From Rothia endophytica (GTDB taxonomy: Bacteria > Actinomycetota > Actinomycetes > Actinomycetales > Micrococcaceae), in contig NZ_CAKMSJ010000003.1 in assembly GCF_928381505.1 (NCBI RefSeq), positions 62,001-126,000 of the forward strand: 64,000 nt of DNA, written 5' to 3'. A program made the translations under genes and the position numbers. Under the pieces are notes generated by a model that had not been told where the DNA came from, did no database searches, and was given only the letters and a program-made list of their open reading frames with translations. Of this stretch, positions 7,249-15,419 are shown piece by piece; within the stretch, counting starts at the first letter, position 1, and the number at the start of each line of letters is the position of its first letter.

Positions 7249-9327
7249 ATGCGTAAAGGACTAGCAGATCGGCTCTCGCAGCCCGGTGTCCGCTTTAGGG
7301 CGCTACCGCTGGGCTCTAAAATCTCCCTTGCCTTCATTCTCATCATCGCCCTGGTCGCGGTGTTCGCTCCCTGGCTGGCACCACACGACCCCCTGGCATC
7401 CACCGGCGCCCCCATTGGCGCTCCTAACTCCGACTATCTTTTCGGTACCGACCGCCAGGGCCGCGACATCCTCTCGCGCCTCATGTACGGCGCCCGTGCC
7501 TCCCTTCAGGTTGGTCTGGGTGCGGTAGCTCTGGCACTGATTATGGGTGGTATCCTCGGTGCTCTGGCAGCGACCAGCTCCAAGTTTGTCTCAGAAGTCA
7601 TTATGCGGCTCATGGACATCCTTATGGCCTTCCCCGGTATCGCTCTTGCAGCTGTACTGCTGGCATCCCTAGGCAACTCGGTCGGCACCATTATCTTCAC
7701 CATCGCAATTGTCTACACCCCTCAGCTGGCACGCGTAGTTCGCGCGCAGGTACTGGCGGCCTGGGACGAAGACTATGTGCGCGCTGAGCGTGTGATGGGT
7801 GCACCGCGCTTCTACATCTTGCTCAAGCACGTCGTACGCAACACCATCGCTCCCGTACTAGTCTTTGCCACCGTCATGGTTGCAGATGCCATTATCCTTG
7901 AGGCTTCCCTGTCCTTCCTCTCAGCCGGTGTGCGCCCACCCGAACCTTCCTGGGGTAACGTCATCGCAGACGGCCGCGCACTCGTACTTGCCGGTGGCTG
8001 GTGGGCAACTACCTTTGCCGGTGTCATCATCCTGCTCACCGTGCTGGCGCTCAACGTGCTCTCTGAGGGAATGACCGACGCTATGGTCAATCCTAAGCTA
8101 CGCCGCAAGCTCAAGCTTGATGATGCCTCCACCATGGCTCCTACCACCTCCGGCGCGGTGACGGCCGCTCCCTCAGCAGCCGACGATAAGACCATCGATG
8201 GTGGCGAGGTACTCTCTGATGACCTACGTAAAATTTCACCCCATGAAGTTGAACCCCCCGCATCCGTGGTAGCAGCAAAGGATCGTGCAGCAGCCGCATC
8301 CCTAGCAGCCGTGCTGACTGATCTCAAGGATGCAGAAGCAGGGCGCGGTGACCGGCTGATCGCCAACCCCAACGCCCGAGTAATCCTCGAGGTCAAGGAC
8401 CTTTCCATCTTCTTCCCAGAACGCTTCGGGGACACCCCCGTGGTGGACCGTGTGTCCTTTACCGTCACCGAGGGGCAGACCATGGGGCTGGTGGGCGAAT
8501 CCGGCTCGGGTAAGTCCATTACGTCTCTGGCTATCATCGGCTTACTGGATAAGAAAGCAAAGATTACCGGCTCGGTGAAGTTTGAAGGACAGGAGCTGGT
8601 AGGCGCCTCCGAATCTGTCTACCAGAAACTGCGTGGCTCGATGATTTCCATGGTCTATCAGGACGCGCTCAGCTCCCTGAACCCCTCCATGTTGATCAAG
8701 GATCAAATGAAGCAACTAATCCGACGCGGTGGCCGTAAGAGTGCCGAAGAACTGCTTGAACTGGTCAAGCTGGACCCTGTCCGCACCCTGGCATCCTACC
8801 CCCACGAGCTTTCCGGCGGCCAACGTCAGCGCGTACTCATTGCTATGGCGCTCTCCCGCTCGCCCAAGCTAGTGATTGCCGATGAGCCAACCACCGCACT
8901 CGACGTCACCGTTCAGGCAGAGGTCATCAACCTGCTCAACGAACTGCGCGAGCAACTGGGCTTCGCCATGGTCTTTGTGTCCCATGACCTTGCCCTGGTT
9001 GCCCAGGTCGCACACCGCATCTCGGTGATGTACGCGGGGCAGATCGTTGAATCTGGCGCTACCAGCCAGCTGCTCTCTAACCCCATGCACGAATACACCC
9101 GCGGTCTGCTCGGTTCAGTACTCTCCATCGAGTCCGGTTCAGAGCGTCTCTACCAGATTCCCGGAACCGTACCCTCCCCCGGCGACTTCGCCCCCGGCGA
9201 CCGCTTTGCACCCCGCTCCCAACGCGAGGGCGCAGACCCCAACCAGCAATTGGTCTTCACCCCCGTCCCGGGAGAGGCTGACCACTACTGGGCATCCCAC
9301 CTCGAAACCGCTAAGGAGAAGGCATGA
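7249..9327 (+). CDS. fused ABC transporter permease and ATPase (DppC-DppD type), probable sialic acid importer
   Basis: 692 aa carrying two subunits that are usually separate. Residues about 20-290 are a DppC/OppC permease (FGTDRQGRDILSRLMYGAR; EAA loop WDEDYVRAERVMGAPRFYILL). Residues about 290-375 are an Ala-rich linker predicted to be disordered. Residues about 380-692 are a DppD/OppD ATPase: Walker A GESGSGKS (about 415), signature LSGGQRQRV (about 519), Walker B LVIADEPTTALD, and a C-terminal oligopeptide-type extension with PGTVPSPGDF. No frameshift or stop marks the junction, so the fusion appears real. It starts two bases after the preceding gene and overlaps the next by four bases (ATGA). 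Confidence 0.9.
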   Translation: MRKGLADRLSQPGVRFRALPLGSKISLAFILIIALVAVFAPWLAPHDPLASTGAPIGAPNSDYLFGTDRQGRDILSRLMYGARASLQVGLGAVALALIMGGILGALAATSSKFVSEVIMRLMDILMAFPGIALAAVLLASLGNSVGTIIFTIAIVYTPQLARVVRAQVLAAWDEDYVRAERVMGAPRFYILLKHVVRNTIAPVLVFATVMVADAIILEASLSFLSAGVRPPEPSWGNVIADGRALVLAGGWWATTFAGVIILLTVLALNVLSEGMTDAMVNPKLRRKLKLDDASTMAPTTSGAVTAAPSAADDKTIDGGEVLSDDLRKISPHEVEPPASVVAAKDRAAAASLAAVLTDLKDAEAGRGDRLIANPNARVILEVKDLSIFFPERFGDTPVVDRVSFTVTEGQTMGLVGESGSGKSITSLAIIGLLDKKAKITGSVKFEGQELVGASESVYQKLRGSMISMVYQDALSSLNPSMLIKDQMKQLIRRGGRKSAEELLELVKLDPVRTLASYPHELSGGQRQRVLIAMALSRSPKLVIADEPTTALDVTVQAEVINLLNELREQLGFAMVFVSHDLALVAQVAHRISVMYAGQIVESGATSQLLSNPMHEYTRGLLGSVLSIESGSERLYQIPGTVPSPGDFAPGDRFAPRSQREGADPNQQLVFTPVPGEADHYWASHLETAKEKA

Positions 9328-10217
9328 CCACCGACAGGGCAGGATCCGTCCGAGCAGCAGACGGGTCAGTGAGAGAACAAGAAAACCTGCTCAACACCAC
9401 CGGGCGTGCCGCAGTAAGACGAGTAGGCGATCCCATTGTTGAGCTCAAGGGCGTACAGGTCTACCACCGGGCCCGCACCGGCGGTATCTTCAAACCCAAT
9501 ATCGTGAAAGCGGTAGATGGGGTTGACCTGCAGGTTCGCCGTGGTGAAACCATCGGTCTCGTCGGTGAATCAGGGTGCGGAAAATCTACTCTTGCCTCCG
9601 TGATTGTGGGTCTACAAAAGCCCACCGGCGGCGATGTGCTCTTTAAGGGTAAGAGTGCTCTCAAACGCAACGCCGCCCTGCGCAAGGATTTTGGCTCGGA
9701 CGTATCCATCATCTTCCAGGACCCTGCAACTGCTCTCAACCCGCGCATGACCGTGCAGGACATCCTCAAAGACCCCTTGGACGTTCACGGCATCGGTAAC
9801 AAATCCGGCCGCGACCGCCGCGTGCGCGATCTACTAGGACTGGTAGGTCTGCCCGTCTCTGCTGCGGATGCTCTACCCTCGCAGATTTCGGGCGGTCAGC
9901 GCCAACGTGTAGCTATCGCTCGCGCTCTAGCGCTGGAACCCAAGATTATCGTGGCCGACGAGCCCACCAGCGCACTGGACGTCTCGGTCCGCGCCCAGGT
10001 GCTTAATCTGCTCTCCGACCTCAAGGAAGAGCTCTACCTGGGCATGGTCTTCATCTCCCACGATATTCAAACCGTACGCTATGTCTCAGACCGTATCTGC
10101 GTGATGAACAAGGGAAAAATCGTTGAAGAAGGCACCGCAGCGCAAGTCTTCGATACCCCCAGCCAGGACTACACCCGCACCCTGCTCGGGGCTGCTCCCA
10201 CTCTGCTCCACGTCTAA
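9324..10217 (+). CDS. ABC transporter ATP-binding protein (DppF/OppF family)
   Basis: 297 aa second ATPase of the importer. Walker A is GESGCGKST (about residue 79), the signature ISGGQRQRVAIARAL, Walker B IIVADEPTSALDVSVRAQ, and the H-loop FISHD. The ATG overlaps the stop of the permease-ATPase fusion. It would form a heterodimer with the ATPase half of that fusion to power uptake. The C-terminus is short compared with OppF. nanA follows after 26 bp with its own AAGGAG. Confidence 0.9.
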   Translation: MTTDRAGSVRAADGSVREQENLLNTTGRAAVRRVGDPIVELKGVQVYHRARTGGIFKPNIVKAVDGVDLQVRRGETIGLVGESGCGKSTLASVIVGLQKPTGGDVLFKGKSALKRNAALRKDFGSDVSIIFQDPATALNPRMTVQDILKDPLDVHGIGNKSGRDRRVRDLLGLVGLPVSAADALPSQISGGQRQRVAIARALALEPKIIVADEPTSALDVSVRAQVLNLLSDLKEELYLGMVFISHDIQTVRYVSDRICVMNKGKIVEEGTAAQVFDTPSQDYTRTLLGAAPTLLHV

Positions 10218-10243
10218 ACCAAACTTCAAAGGAGAAAAACACC

Positions 10244-11164
10244 ATGGCACAACCAACTTTTAGCGGCGTTATCCCGCCGCTACTGACCCCCCGCACCGCT
10301 GATGGTTCGGTAGACCACGAGTCTCTCAAGAAACTGATTGAACATCTCATCGAAGGTGGAGTAGACGGTATCTTCACGCTGGGCTCATCCTCCGAAGTTC
10401 TATACCTCACCAACACCGAACGCGAAGAAGTGCTGACAACCTGCGTGGAGACTATCGCCGGACGCACCCAGCTCATTGTTGGTATCAATGACATGACTAC
10501 CGAGCGTGTCATTGATGAGGCGCGACGCCTGTTGGCCATCGGAGGTGACGCCATTGTGGTCACCAGCCAGTTCTACGCTATCGACAACGTCTTTGAAGAA
10601 GAACGCCACTTCCGTGCGATTGCTGCGGCAGTCGATGTTCCGGTTTTTGCCTACGACGTCCCGGTACGCACTAAGCAGAAACTACCCGTACCGCTACTCG
10701 CAAAGCTGGCACGAGAAGGTGTGATTGCCGGCGTCAAGGACTCATCCGGTGATGACATCTCCTTCCGCCAACTCATCCTTGCTACCGAAGATATCGAAGG
10801 TTTCTCGGTCTTCACAGGGCACGAAGTCGTCTGCGACGGTGCCATGCTCTCCGGCGCCGCCGGTCTGGTACCGGGCCTTGCCAACGTCGATCCCGCAAGC
10901 TACAAACGCCTCTACGAGGCAGCACGCACAGGTAACTGGAAGGCCGCAAAAAAAGAACAAGACCGCCTGGCGCGTCTCTTCAACATCGTGTTTGTAGAGA
11001 CCCCCAGTGTCTCAGGCGGCGCAGCCGGTCTAGGCGCATTCAAGACTGCCCTGCAGGTCATGGGCATTCTGGCATCAAATCGTATGTCAGAACCAATGGA
11101 ATCCCTGGGCAGCACTGAGATTGAGCGTGTGCGCGGTATCGTCGCAGAAGCTGGTCTCATCTAA
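10244..11164 (+). CDS. nanA: N-acetylneuraminate lyase (DapA/NanA family)
   Basis: 306 aa class I aldolase that would split Neu5Ac into ManNAc and pyruvate. The Schiff-base lysine is Lys165 (GVKDSS) and the catalytic tyrosine Tyr137 (YDVP), the same positions as in E. coli NanA. The carboxylate-binding loop reads GSSSE instead of the usual GSTGE/GTTGE, so one contact differs. By sequence alone another 2-oxoacid aldolase of this family is possible, but position between an importer and nanK-nanE makes sialic acid the likely substrate. RBS AAAGGAG before ATG. A GC-rich hairpin follows. Confidence 0.83.
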   Translation: MAQPTFSGVIPPLLTPRTADGSVDHESLKKLIEHLIEGGVDGIFTLGSSSEVLYLTNTEREEVLTTCVETIAGRTQLIVGINDMTTERVIDEARRLLAIGGDAIVVTSQFYAIDNVFEEERHFRAIAAAVDVPVFAYDVPVRTKQKLPVPLLAKLAREGVIAGVKDSSGDDISFRQLILATEDIEGFSVFTGHEVVCDGAMLSGAAGLVPGLANVDPASYKRLYEAARTGNWKAAKKEQDRLARLFNIVFVETPSVSGGAAGLGAFKTALQVMGILASNRMSEPMESLGSTEIERVRGIVAEAGLI

Positions 11165-11187
11165 AAAGGTGCCCATAGCACCACTAA

Positions 11188-11219
11188 GTGCCGGGCGGCA
11201 TGACATCACCGCCCGGCAC
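11188..11219 (+). other. strong hairpin between nanA and nanK
   Basis: An 11-bp perfect stem GTGCCGGGCGG / CCGCCCGGCAC with a 10-base loop; a smaller GGTGC/GCACC hairpin precedes it at 11169-11182. There is no U-run, so it is more likely a processing or attenuation point within the operon than a full terminator. A GTG at 11188 that could be read as a nanK start lies inside the hairpin and is not used in this annotation. Confidence 0.55.
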
Positions 11220-11259
11220 CGCATACCGCCCCGTTCACCCAGGTTTGACTAGGACAGCC

Positions 11260-12189
11260 ATGACCACTTCCGTAGCACTCGCCGTTGATCTCGGCGGCAC
11301 TAAAACCGCCCTTGGCATCATCGACCCCAGCGGCGTCGTCCTGCACCGCACCAAAATTCCCACCCTGGCGCAGATAGGCGGAACCAAGCTTGCTCAGCAC
11401 ACAGCCGACGAAGTCGCAAAACTTGCAGACTACGCCCGCGAACAGGGCTGGGAGCCCGTTGGTGTTGGTGTCGGCTCTGCCGGGGTTATTGGTATGGACG
11501 GCGCGGTCATCACCGCTGCCAACGTCATTACAGACTGGAGCGGGGTGCCCCTTGCCGCCATAGTGGCAGAAGGTACCGGTCTGCCCACCTACGCCATTAA
11601 CGATGTGCACGGACACGCTCTGGGCGAGGCCTGGCAGGGAGCTTCTCAAAACGTTTCCACTAGCCTGATGGTTGCCTTCGGCACCGGCGTCGGTGGGTCC
11701 TTCATTGTGGACGGCTCACCCCTTCGCGGGGCTCACTCACTCGCTGGGCACGTCGGGCATTTCTCATCCCCTTGGGCTGTTGGAATCGATTGCCCCTGTG
11801 GCGGCATCGGTCACGTAGAAGCGGTAGCAGCAGGCCCCGGTATCGTACGCACTTATTTTCGGATAGGTGGAGTTAGTAACTGCAATACCCTTATCGATCT
11901 TAAGAAACTTGCCGAATCTGGGGACGTTAACGCGCGTGAAGCAATTGCCATTGGTGCACGTGCTGCCGGCATTGCCCTAGGCGACCTGGCAACTATTCTT
12001 GACCCCCATCTGCTGGTAGTTTCCGGTGGCGTAACGAACCTAGGTGATGCTTGGTGGCACCAACTCCGGGAAGCATACGCCCAGGCAACACTGGGGCAAG
12101 CAAAAGAAACCCCTATCACCATTGCGACCCTAGGGTCTGATGCGCCCCTGCTGGGTGCCGCCCGCCTCATCCCCGATTTCACGAGTTAA
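11260..12189 (+). CDS. nanK: N-acetylmannosamine kinase (ROK family)
   Basis: 309 aa ROK sugar kinase, phosphorylating ManNAc to ManNAc-6-P. DLGGTK (residues 10-15) is the phosphate-binding loop, and FGTGVGGS the second nucleotide loop. GHVGHF...CPCGGIGHVE is the ROK zinc site, but the usual third Cys (CxCGxxGC) is His here. I chose ATG at 11260, preceded by AGGA and giving the usual N-terminus; upstream codons run into the nanA-nanK hairpin. The order nanA-nanK-nanE supports the substrate, since ROK kinases cannot be told apart by sequence alone. Confidence 0.82.
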   Translation: MTTSVALAVDLGGTKTALGIIDPSGVVLHRTKIPTLAQIGGTKLAQHTADEVAKLADYAREQGWEPVGVGVGSAGVIGMDGAVITAANVITDWSGVPLAAIVAEGTGLPTYAINDVHGHALGEAWQGASQNVSTSLMVAFGTGVGGSFIVDGSPLRGAHSLAGHVGHFSSPWAVGIDCPCGGIGHVEAVAAGPGIVRTYFRIGGVSNCNTLIDLKKLAESGDVNAREAIAIGARAAGIALGDLATILDPHLLVVSGGVTNLGDAWWHQLREAYAQATLGQAKETPITIATLGSDAPLLGAARLIPDFTS

Positions 12190-12209
12190 AACCCACCGAA
12201 AGGCACCCC

Positions 12210-12902
12210 GTGTTCACCAAAGATCAACTCATTAACCAGCTTGCCGGTCAGCTCATCGTCTCCTGCCAGGCTTACCCTGGTGAGCCCATGCGAGACCCGC
12301 GTACTACAAGCCAGGTTGCCGCTTCCGCCGTCATCGGAGGTGCAGCAGCTGTTCGCGTGCAGGGGCTAGCCGATGTTCAATTCACGCGCACAGCGGTGGA
12401 GGTGCCGGTTATCGGCCTGTGGAAGGATGGGCACGAGGGTGTCTTTATCACCCCCACCCTGCACCACGCCCTCGCGGTTGCTCAGGCAGGTGCACACGTG
12501 GTTGCCATCGATGCCACTCTGCGGGAGCGTCCGGACGGACTGACCTTTAGGCAGGTGGTCGAAGGCCTCCATGAGCAAAGCGGGGCACTGGTTATGGCAG
12601 ATTGCGACTCTCTAGAATCTGCCTTTGCTGCTGCAGAGGCAGGGGCAGATTTTATCGGAACTACCTTAGCGGGCTACACCGCTGCCCGCCCCAAGACCGA
12701 GGGCCCTGACCTTGAACTGTTGACGGCAATTAGGGCAGAAGTTAGCGGGGTTCCACTCATTGCTGAGGGACGTATTCACACCCCAGCGCAGGCGAGACAG
12801 GCACTGGACGCCGGCGCCCACGCGGTGGTGGTCGGCACGGCGATTACCCATCCGGCGTCCATCACCGGCTGGTTCAAGGAGGCACTCTCCTACGATGCCT
12901 AG
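12210..12902 (+). CDS. nanE: N-acetylmannosamine-6-phosphate 2-epimerase
   Basis: 230 aa TIM-barrel enzyme converting ManNAc-6-P to GlcNAc-6-P. NanE hallmarks are IVSCQAYPGEPMRDP near the N-terminus, VRVQGLADVQ, PVIGLWKDG, MADCDS, FIGTTLAGYT and IAEGRIHTPAQARQALDAG ending in the phosphate-binding VVVGTAIT. GTG start with GAAAGG upstream. Last gene of the importer-nan operon, followed by a weak hairpin (TTTGCTC 12984-12990 / GAGCAAA 13003-13009) and then a strong terminator. Confidence 0.92.
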   Translation: MFTKDQLINQLAGQLIVSCQAYPGEPMRDPRTTSQVAASAVIGGAAAVRVQGLADVQFTRTAVEVPVIGLWKDGHEGVFITPTLHHALAVAQAGAHVVAIDATLRERPDGLTFRQVVEGLHEQSGALVMADCDSLESAFAAAEAGADFIGTTLAGYTAARPKTEGPDLELLTAIRAEVSGVPLIAEGRIHTPAQARQALDAGAHAVVVGTAITHPASITGWFKEALSYDA

Positions 12903-13031
12903 GCTATAAGTAAGGTTCTTTGGTGCCGGAGCTGGTACCACAGAGAGGCAAAACTGGGGTACCTTTGAATATTAGCTTCGAGATTTGCTCTAAATAAATT
13001 TCGAGCAAAATTGTACAAAATATCCTTGCAA

Positions 13032-13078
13032 AAGATATAAGAAAAGGAACCCAGATAGGGCTCCTTTTCTTATATCTT
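13032..13078. terminator. bidirectional terminator between nanE and nagB
   Basis: Very long stem AAGATATAAGAAAAGGA with its complement (13032-13052 / 13058-13078, one mismatch), loop AGATA, and A/T-rich flanks. It separates the convergent nanE (plus) and nagB (minus). Confidence 0.9.
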
Positions 13079-13085
13079 ATCTATT

Positions 13086-13880
13086 TTAGGGGCGTTGGAA
13101 ATCGGGGATATTTTCTTGAGCAAAATTATAGTAATCTTTCAGCTTTAGTTCACTGGCAGCAGCTTCATCCAGCACTACGGTCACATTAGGGTGCAATTGC
13201 AAGACGGAGCCAGGGCACATGGTGCTGATGGGCCCCTCTGCCATACTGGCAACAGCTGCTGCCTTGTTAGGGCCATCGGCAACAAGCACAATTTTGCGGG
13301 CTTCCATGATGGTTCCGATCCCTTGAGTCAGGCAGTGCACTGGCACCCGAGACGTATCGCCATCAAAGAAACGGGCGTTATCAGCAACGGTCTTAGGAGC
13401 AAGAGTTTTAATGCGGGTGCGGGATGCCAGCGAGGATCCGGGCTCATTAAAGCCTATATGCCCGTTGGCACCTATACCGAGTATCTGCACGTCAACACCA
13501 CATGCCGCCTTAATTTTCTGCTCATAATTGGCACACTCGGAGGGAATATCTGATGCCATGCCATCCAGCACATGAACGTTCTGGGGAGCCAATCCCACCT
13601 TCTTCACCACCTCAGCCTCAATAACCGAGCGGTAAGACTCAGGGTGTGCGGGGTCAAGCCCCACATACTCATCAAGAGCAAATGCTTTAACCGCACTTAC
13701 ATCCAGCCCCTCGGCTACTCGCTTCTGCAGATGCTGGTAGGTACTCTCGGGAGAGGATCCGGTGGCAACGCCCCACACAGCAGAACGGCCAGCTGCAGCA
13801 CACTCTTCGGTTATCGCAGCAATAAGTGCTGCCGCATATTCACCGGCACGATCCCTGTCTTTAAAAATAATAATTTCCAT
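13086..13880 (-). CDS. nagB: glucosamine-6-phosphate deaminase
   Basis: 264 aa enzyme turning GlcN-6-P into fructose-6-P and ammonia, the last step that links amino sugars to glycolysis. ALDEYVGL carries the catalytic Asp. GIGANGHIGFNEPGSS carries the catalytic His and Glu; Asn stands where E. coli NagB has Asp141, as in Gram-positive NagB enzymes. WGVATGSSPESTY is the phosphate loop. Length is usual for the family. Upstream, 59 bp of A+T-rich DNA ends at the left terminus of an IS3-type element, so the promoter must be short or may depend on the insertion. Confidence 0.94.
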   Translation of the reverse strand: MEIIIFKDRDRAGEYAAALIAAITEECAAAGRSAVWGVATGSSPESTYQHLQKRVAEGLDVSAVKAFALDEYVGLDPAHPESYRSVIEAEVVKKVGLAPQNVHVLDGMASDIPSECANYEQKIKAACGVDVQILGIGANGHIGFNEPGSSLASRTRIKTLAPKTVADNARFFDGDTSRVPVHCLTQGIGTIMEARKIVLVADGPNKAAAVASMAEGPISTMCPGSVLQLHPNVTVVLDEAAASELKLKDYYNFAQENIPDFQRP

Positions 13881-13989
13881 ACCTATATTTTATGTAAATA
13901 ATCGATAATTTTCACTGTTTTTGGCTCTGTTACAGATAATGATATGTACTGGGTTTCGGTCACACCCACCACCCAAAAAAACTAACACA

Positions 13990-14892
13990 TCAAACAACAG
14001 CAACTAAAGCATCATCCACCACCTCCTGAGGAGCCCTAAACCCAAGACCCTGATGCAACCGCTGCCGATTCCACCAACACACCCAACCCGCCGTGGCAGC
14101 CTCCAACTGAGCAACAGATTCAAAGAACCGGCCACGTACAAGCTCAGTCTTATACGCACCGTTAACCGACTCAGCCAGGGCATTATCGTATGAATCTCCA
14201 GTAGATCCTACGGACAACCGAACACCCAGCTGGACCAGCTCACCAGTGTAATCCTCAGCCACATACTGCCAGCCCCGGTCTGAGTGATGCACCACCTGCG
14301 TCACATCAGACCCTGAACGCCTGGCTTCAAACAAAGCCTGCTTGAGAGCCATCAGCGGCATGCCCTGAGTATGCATAGTCGAGGAAACGCCCCAGCCCAC
14401 AATTTTCCGGCTGAACACATCAGTGATGAACGCGGTGTAGCAAAACCCGCCAGCAGTACGCACATAGGTGAAATCTGCGACCCACAGACGGTTCGGCGCA
14501 TCAGCGGTAAAACGGCGATTGACCAGATCAGGGCGGTGATCCAAGACAGTGGCAGGCCTAGTAGTCACAGGCTTACGACCCCGATGCACACCCTGGAGAC
14601 CAGCTACACGCATCAATCGGTAGGTCTGGTCCCGTCCGACTGCCCAGCCTGCTCGTCTCATCGCTTGCCACATTTTGCGCACGCCGTAGACTCCGTAGTT
14701 CTCCTGGTGGATTTTGATCAGTTCAGGAATGAGGAGCTGGTCGGATAGTAATCTGGCTGAAGCGACACGGCCAATTGCGCGGTAATAGCCGCTGGCCGTA
14801 ATGAAGCCACCATCAAGATGCTCGGATAGGACTCGGCATATGGGCTCGACCCCGAAACAATCCTTATACATATCAATGTAGCGGATCATCAT
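13990..14892 (-). CDS. IS3-family transposase OrfB (DDE integrase core)
   Basis: 300 aa. Helical N-terminal region (SARLLSDQLLIPELIKIHQENYGVYGVRKMW), then the rve catalytic domain. The first Asp is in LWVADFTYVRT, the second in HHSDRGWQY, and the Glu in DNALAESVNGAYKTEL. The ATG overlaps the OrfA stop (ATGATGA). The frame is open upstream of the ATG through the slippery site, so the active enzyme is probably an OrfAB fusion made by -1 frameshifting. All catalytic residues are present and no stop interrupts the gene, so it could be active. Confidence 0.93.
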   Translation of the reverse strand: MMIRYIDMYKDCFGVEPICRVLSEHLDGGFITASGYYRAIGRVASARLLSDQLLIPELIKIHQENYGVYGVRKMWQAMRRAGWAVGRDQTYRLMRVAGLQGVHRGRKPVTTRPATVLDHRPDLVNRRFTADAPNRLWVADFTYVRTAGGFCYTAFITDVFSRKIVGWGVSSTMHTQGMPLMALKQALFEARRSGSDVTQVVHHSDRGWQYVAEDYTGELVQLGVRLSVGSTGDSYDNALAESVNGAYKTELVRGRFFESVAQLEAATAGWVCWWNRQRLHQGLGFRAPQEVVDDALVAVV

Positions 14893-15206
14893 CGGGCTGG
14901 GCGGTCGAGTTCTGCTGCGAAAAAAGCTGAGGCGGTTTTCAAAATCTCGTTGGCCCTACGCAGTTCCGCGTTTTCTCGTTTCAGGCGTCTGATTTCGGCC
15001 GCCGCGTCACTAGTAGTACTGATTTCTTTGCCGGTGTCCAGTGCAGCAGTGTTGCACCAGCGGGCCAGGGTGTTGTGGGAAATTCCTAGCCGAGGGGCGA
15101 TGTCTTTGATTGCCGCGGTTATGGATGGAGCGTCAGCGTGGTTGAGTCGGTCGCCTACGAGTCGTACTGCTCGTTCTTTGAATTCTTGGGGGTATTTGGT
15201 GGGCAT
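14889..15206 (-). CDS. IS3-family OrfA (helix-turn-helix)
   Basis: 105 aa DNA-binding protein. MPTKYPQEFKERAVRLV and LGISHNTLARWCN form the helix-turn-helix. Residues about 70-95 (IRRLKRENAELRRANEILKTA) are the leucine-zipper-like coil that mediates OrfA/OrfAB multimerisation. A longer frame runs up to 15266, but its first ATG lies inside the right terminal repeat. ATG at 15206 has an AAGGAA upstream and gives the normal N-terminus. Confidence 0.85.
   Translation of the reverse strand: MPTKYPQEFKERAVRLVGDRLNHADAPSITAAIKDIAPRLGISHNTLARWCNTAALDTGKEISTTSDAAAEIRRLKRENAELRRANEILKTASAFFAAELDRPAR
14919..14925 (-). other. programmed -1 frameshift site of the IS3 element
   Basis: On the coding strand the heptamer reads T TTT TTC in the OrfA frame (GCT TTT TTC), a canonical X XXY YYZ slippery sequence. 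Slipping back one base continues in the OrfB frame as TTT TTT CGC and stays open through the OrfB ATG. Confidence 0.7.
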
Positions 15207-15419
15207 GGTCTTTATTATTCCTTCCGGTGGGGTGTGGGTGGAAGGTGTGGACTGAACCCAGTACATATCAGTTATAGTGATGATTGTTCCAGTTCCTTTT
15301 AGTAGGGCTTACCCAAACTATTTGGCAACCCTCGTATGATAGTCGGAGTTGAAGCCAGCACATATCAAACACCGACCTCTCGAAAACCTTCCCTCAATAC
15401 CGATTCAAAAGGAGGACCC

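Larger units (their letters stand above)
13940..15270 (-). mobile_element. IS3-family insertion sequence, apparently intact
   Basis: 1,331 bp bounded by imperfect inverted repeats: TGATATGTACTGGGTT at the left, and its complement AACCCAGTACATATCA ending at 15270 (16 identical bases, then GTC.ACACC-like similarity). Ends are TG...CA as usual in IS3 members. It encodes orfA and orfB with a frameshift signal in the overlap. I see no 3-5 bp target duplication (left flank GATAA, right flank GTTAT), so the insertion is old or has been rearranged. It lies between the divergent nagB and nagA genes. Confidence 0.9.

Noticed and set aside
7812..8537. 241-codon minus-strand ORF
   Set aside because: It lies opposite the permease-ATPase fusion, has a Ser/Arg/Thr-rich composition typical of antisense reading of a G+C-rich gene, and no ribosome site.
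11188..11259. Longer nanK reading from GTG 11188
   Set aside because: The start is inside a strong hairpin and the extra residues resemble no ROK N-terminus; ATG 11260 has AGGA.
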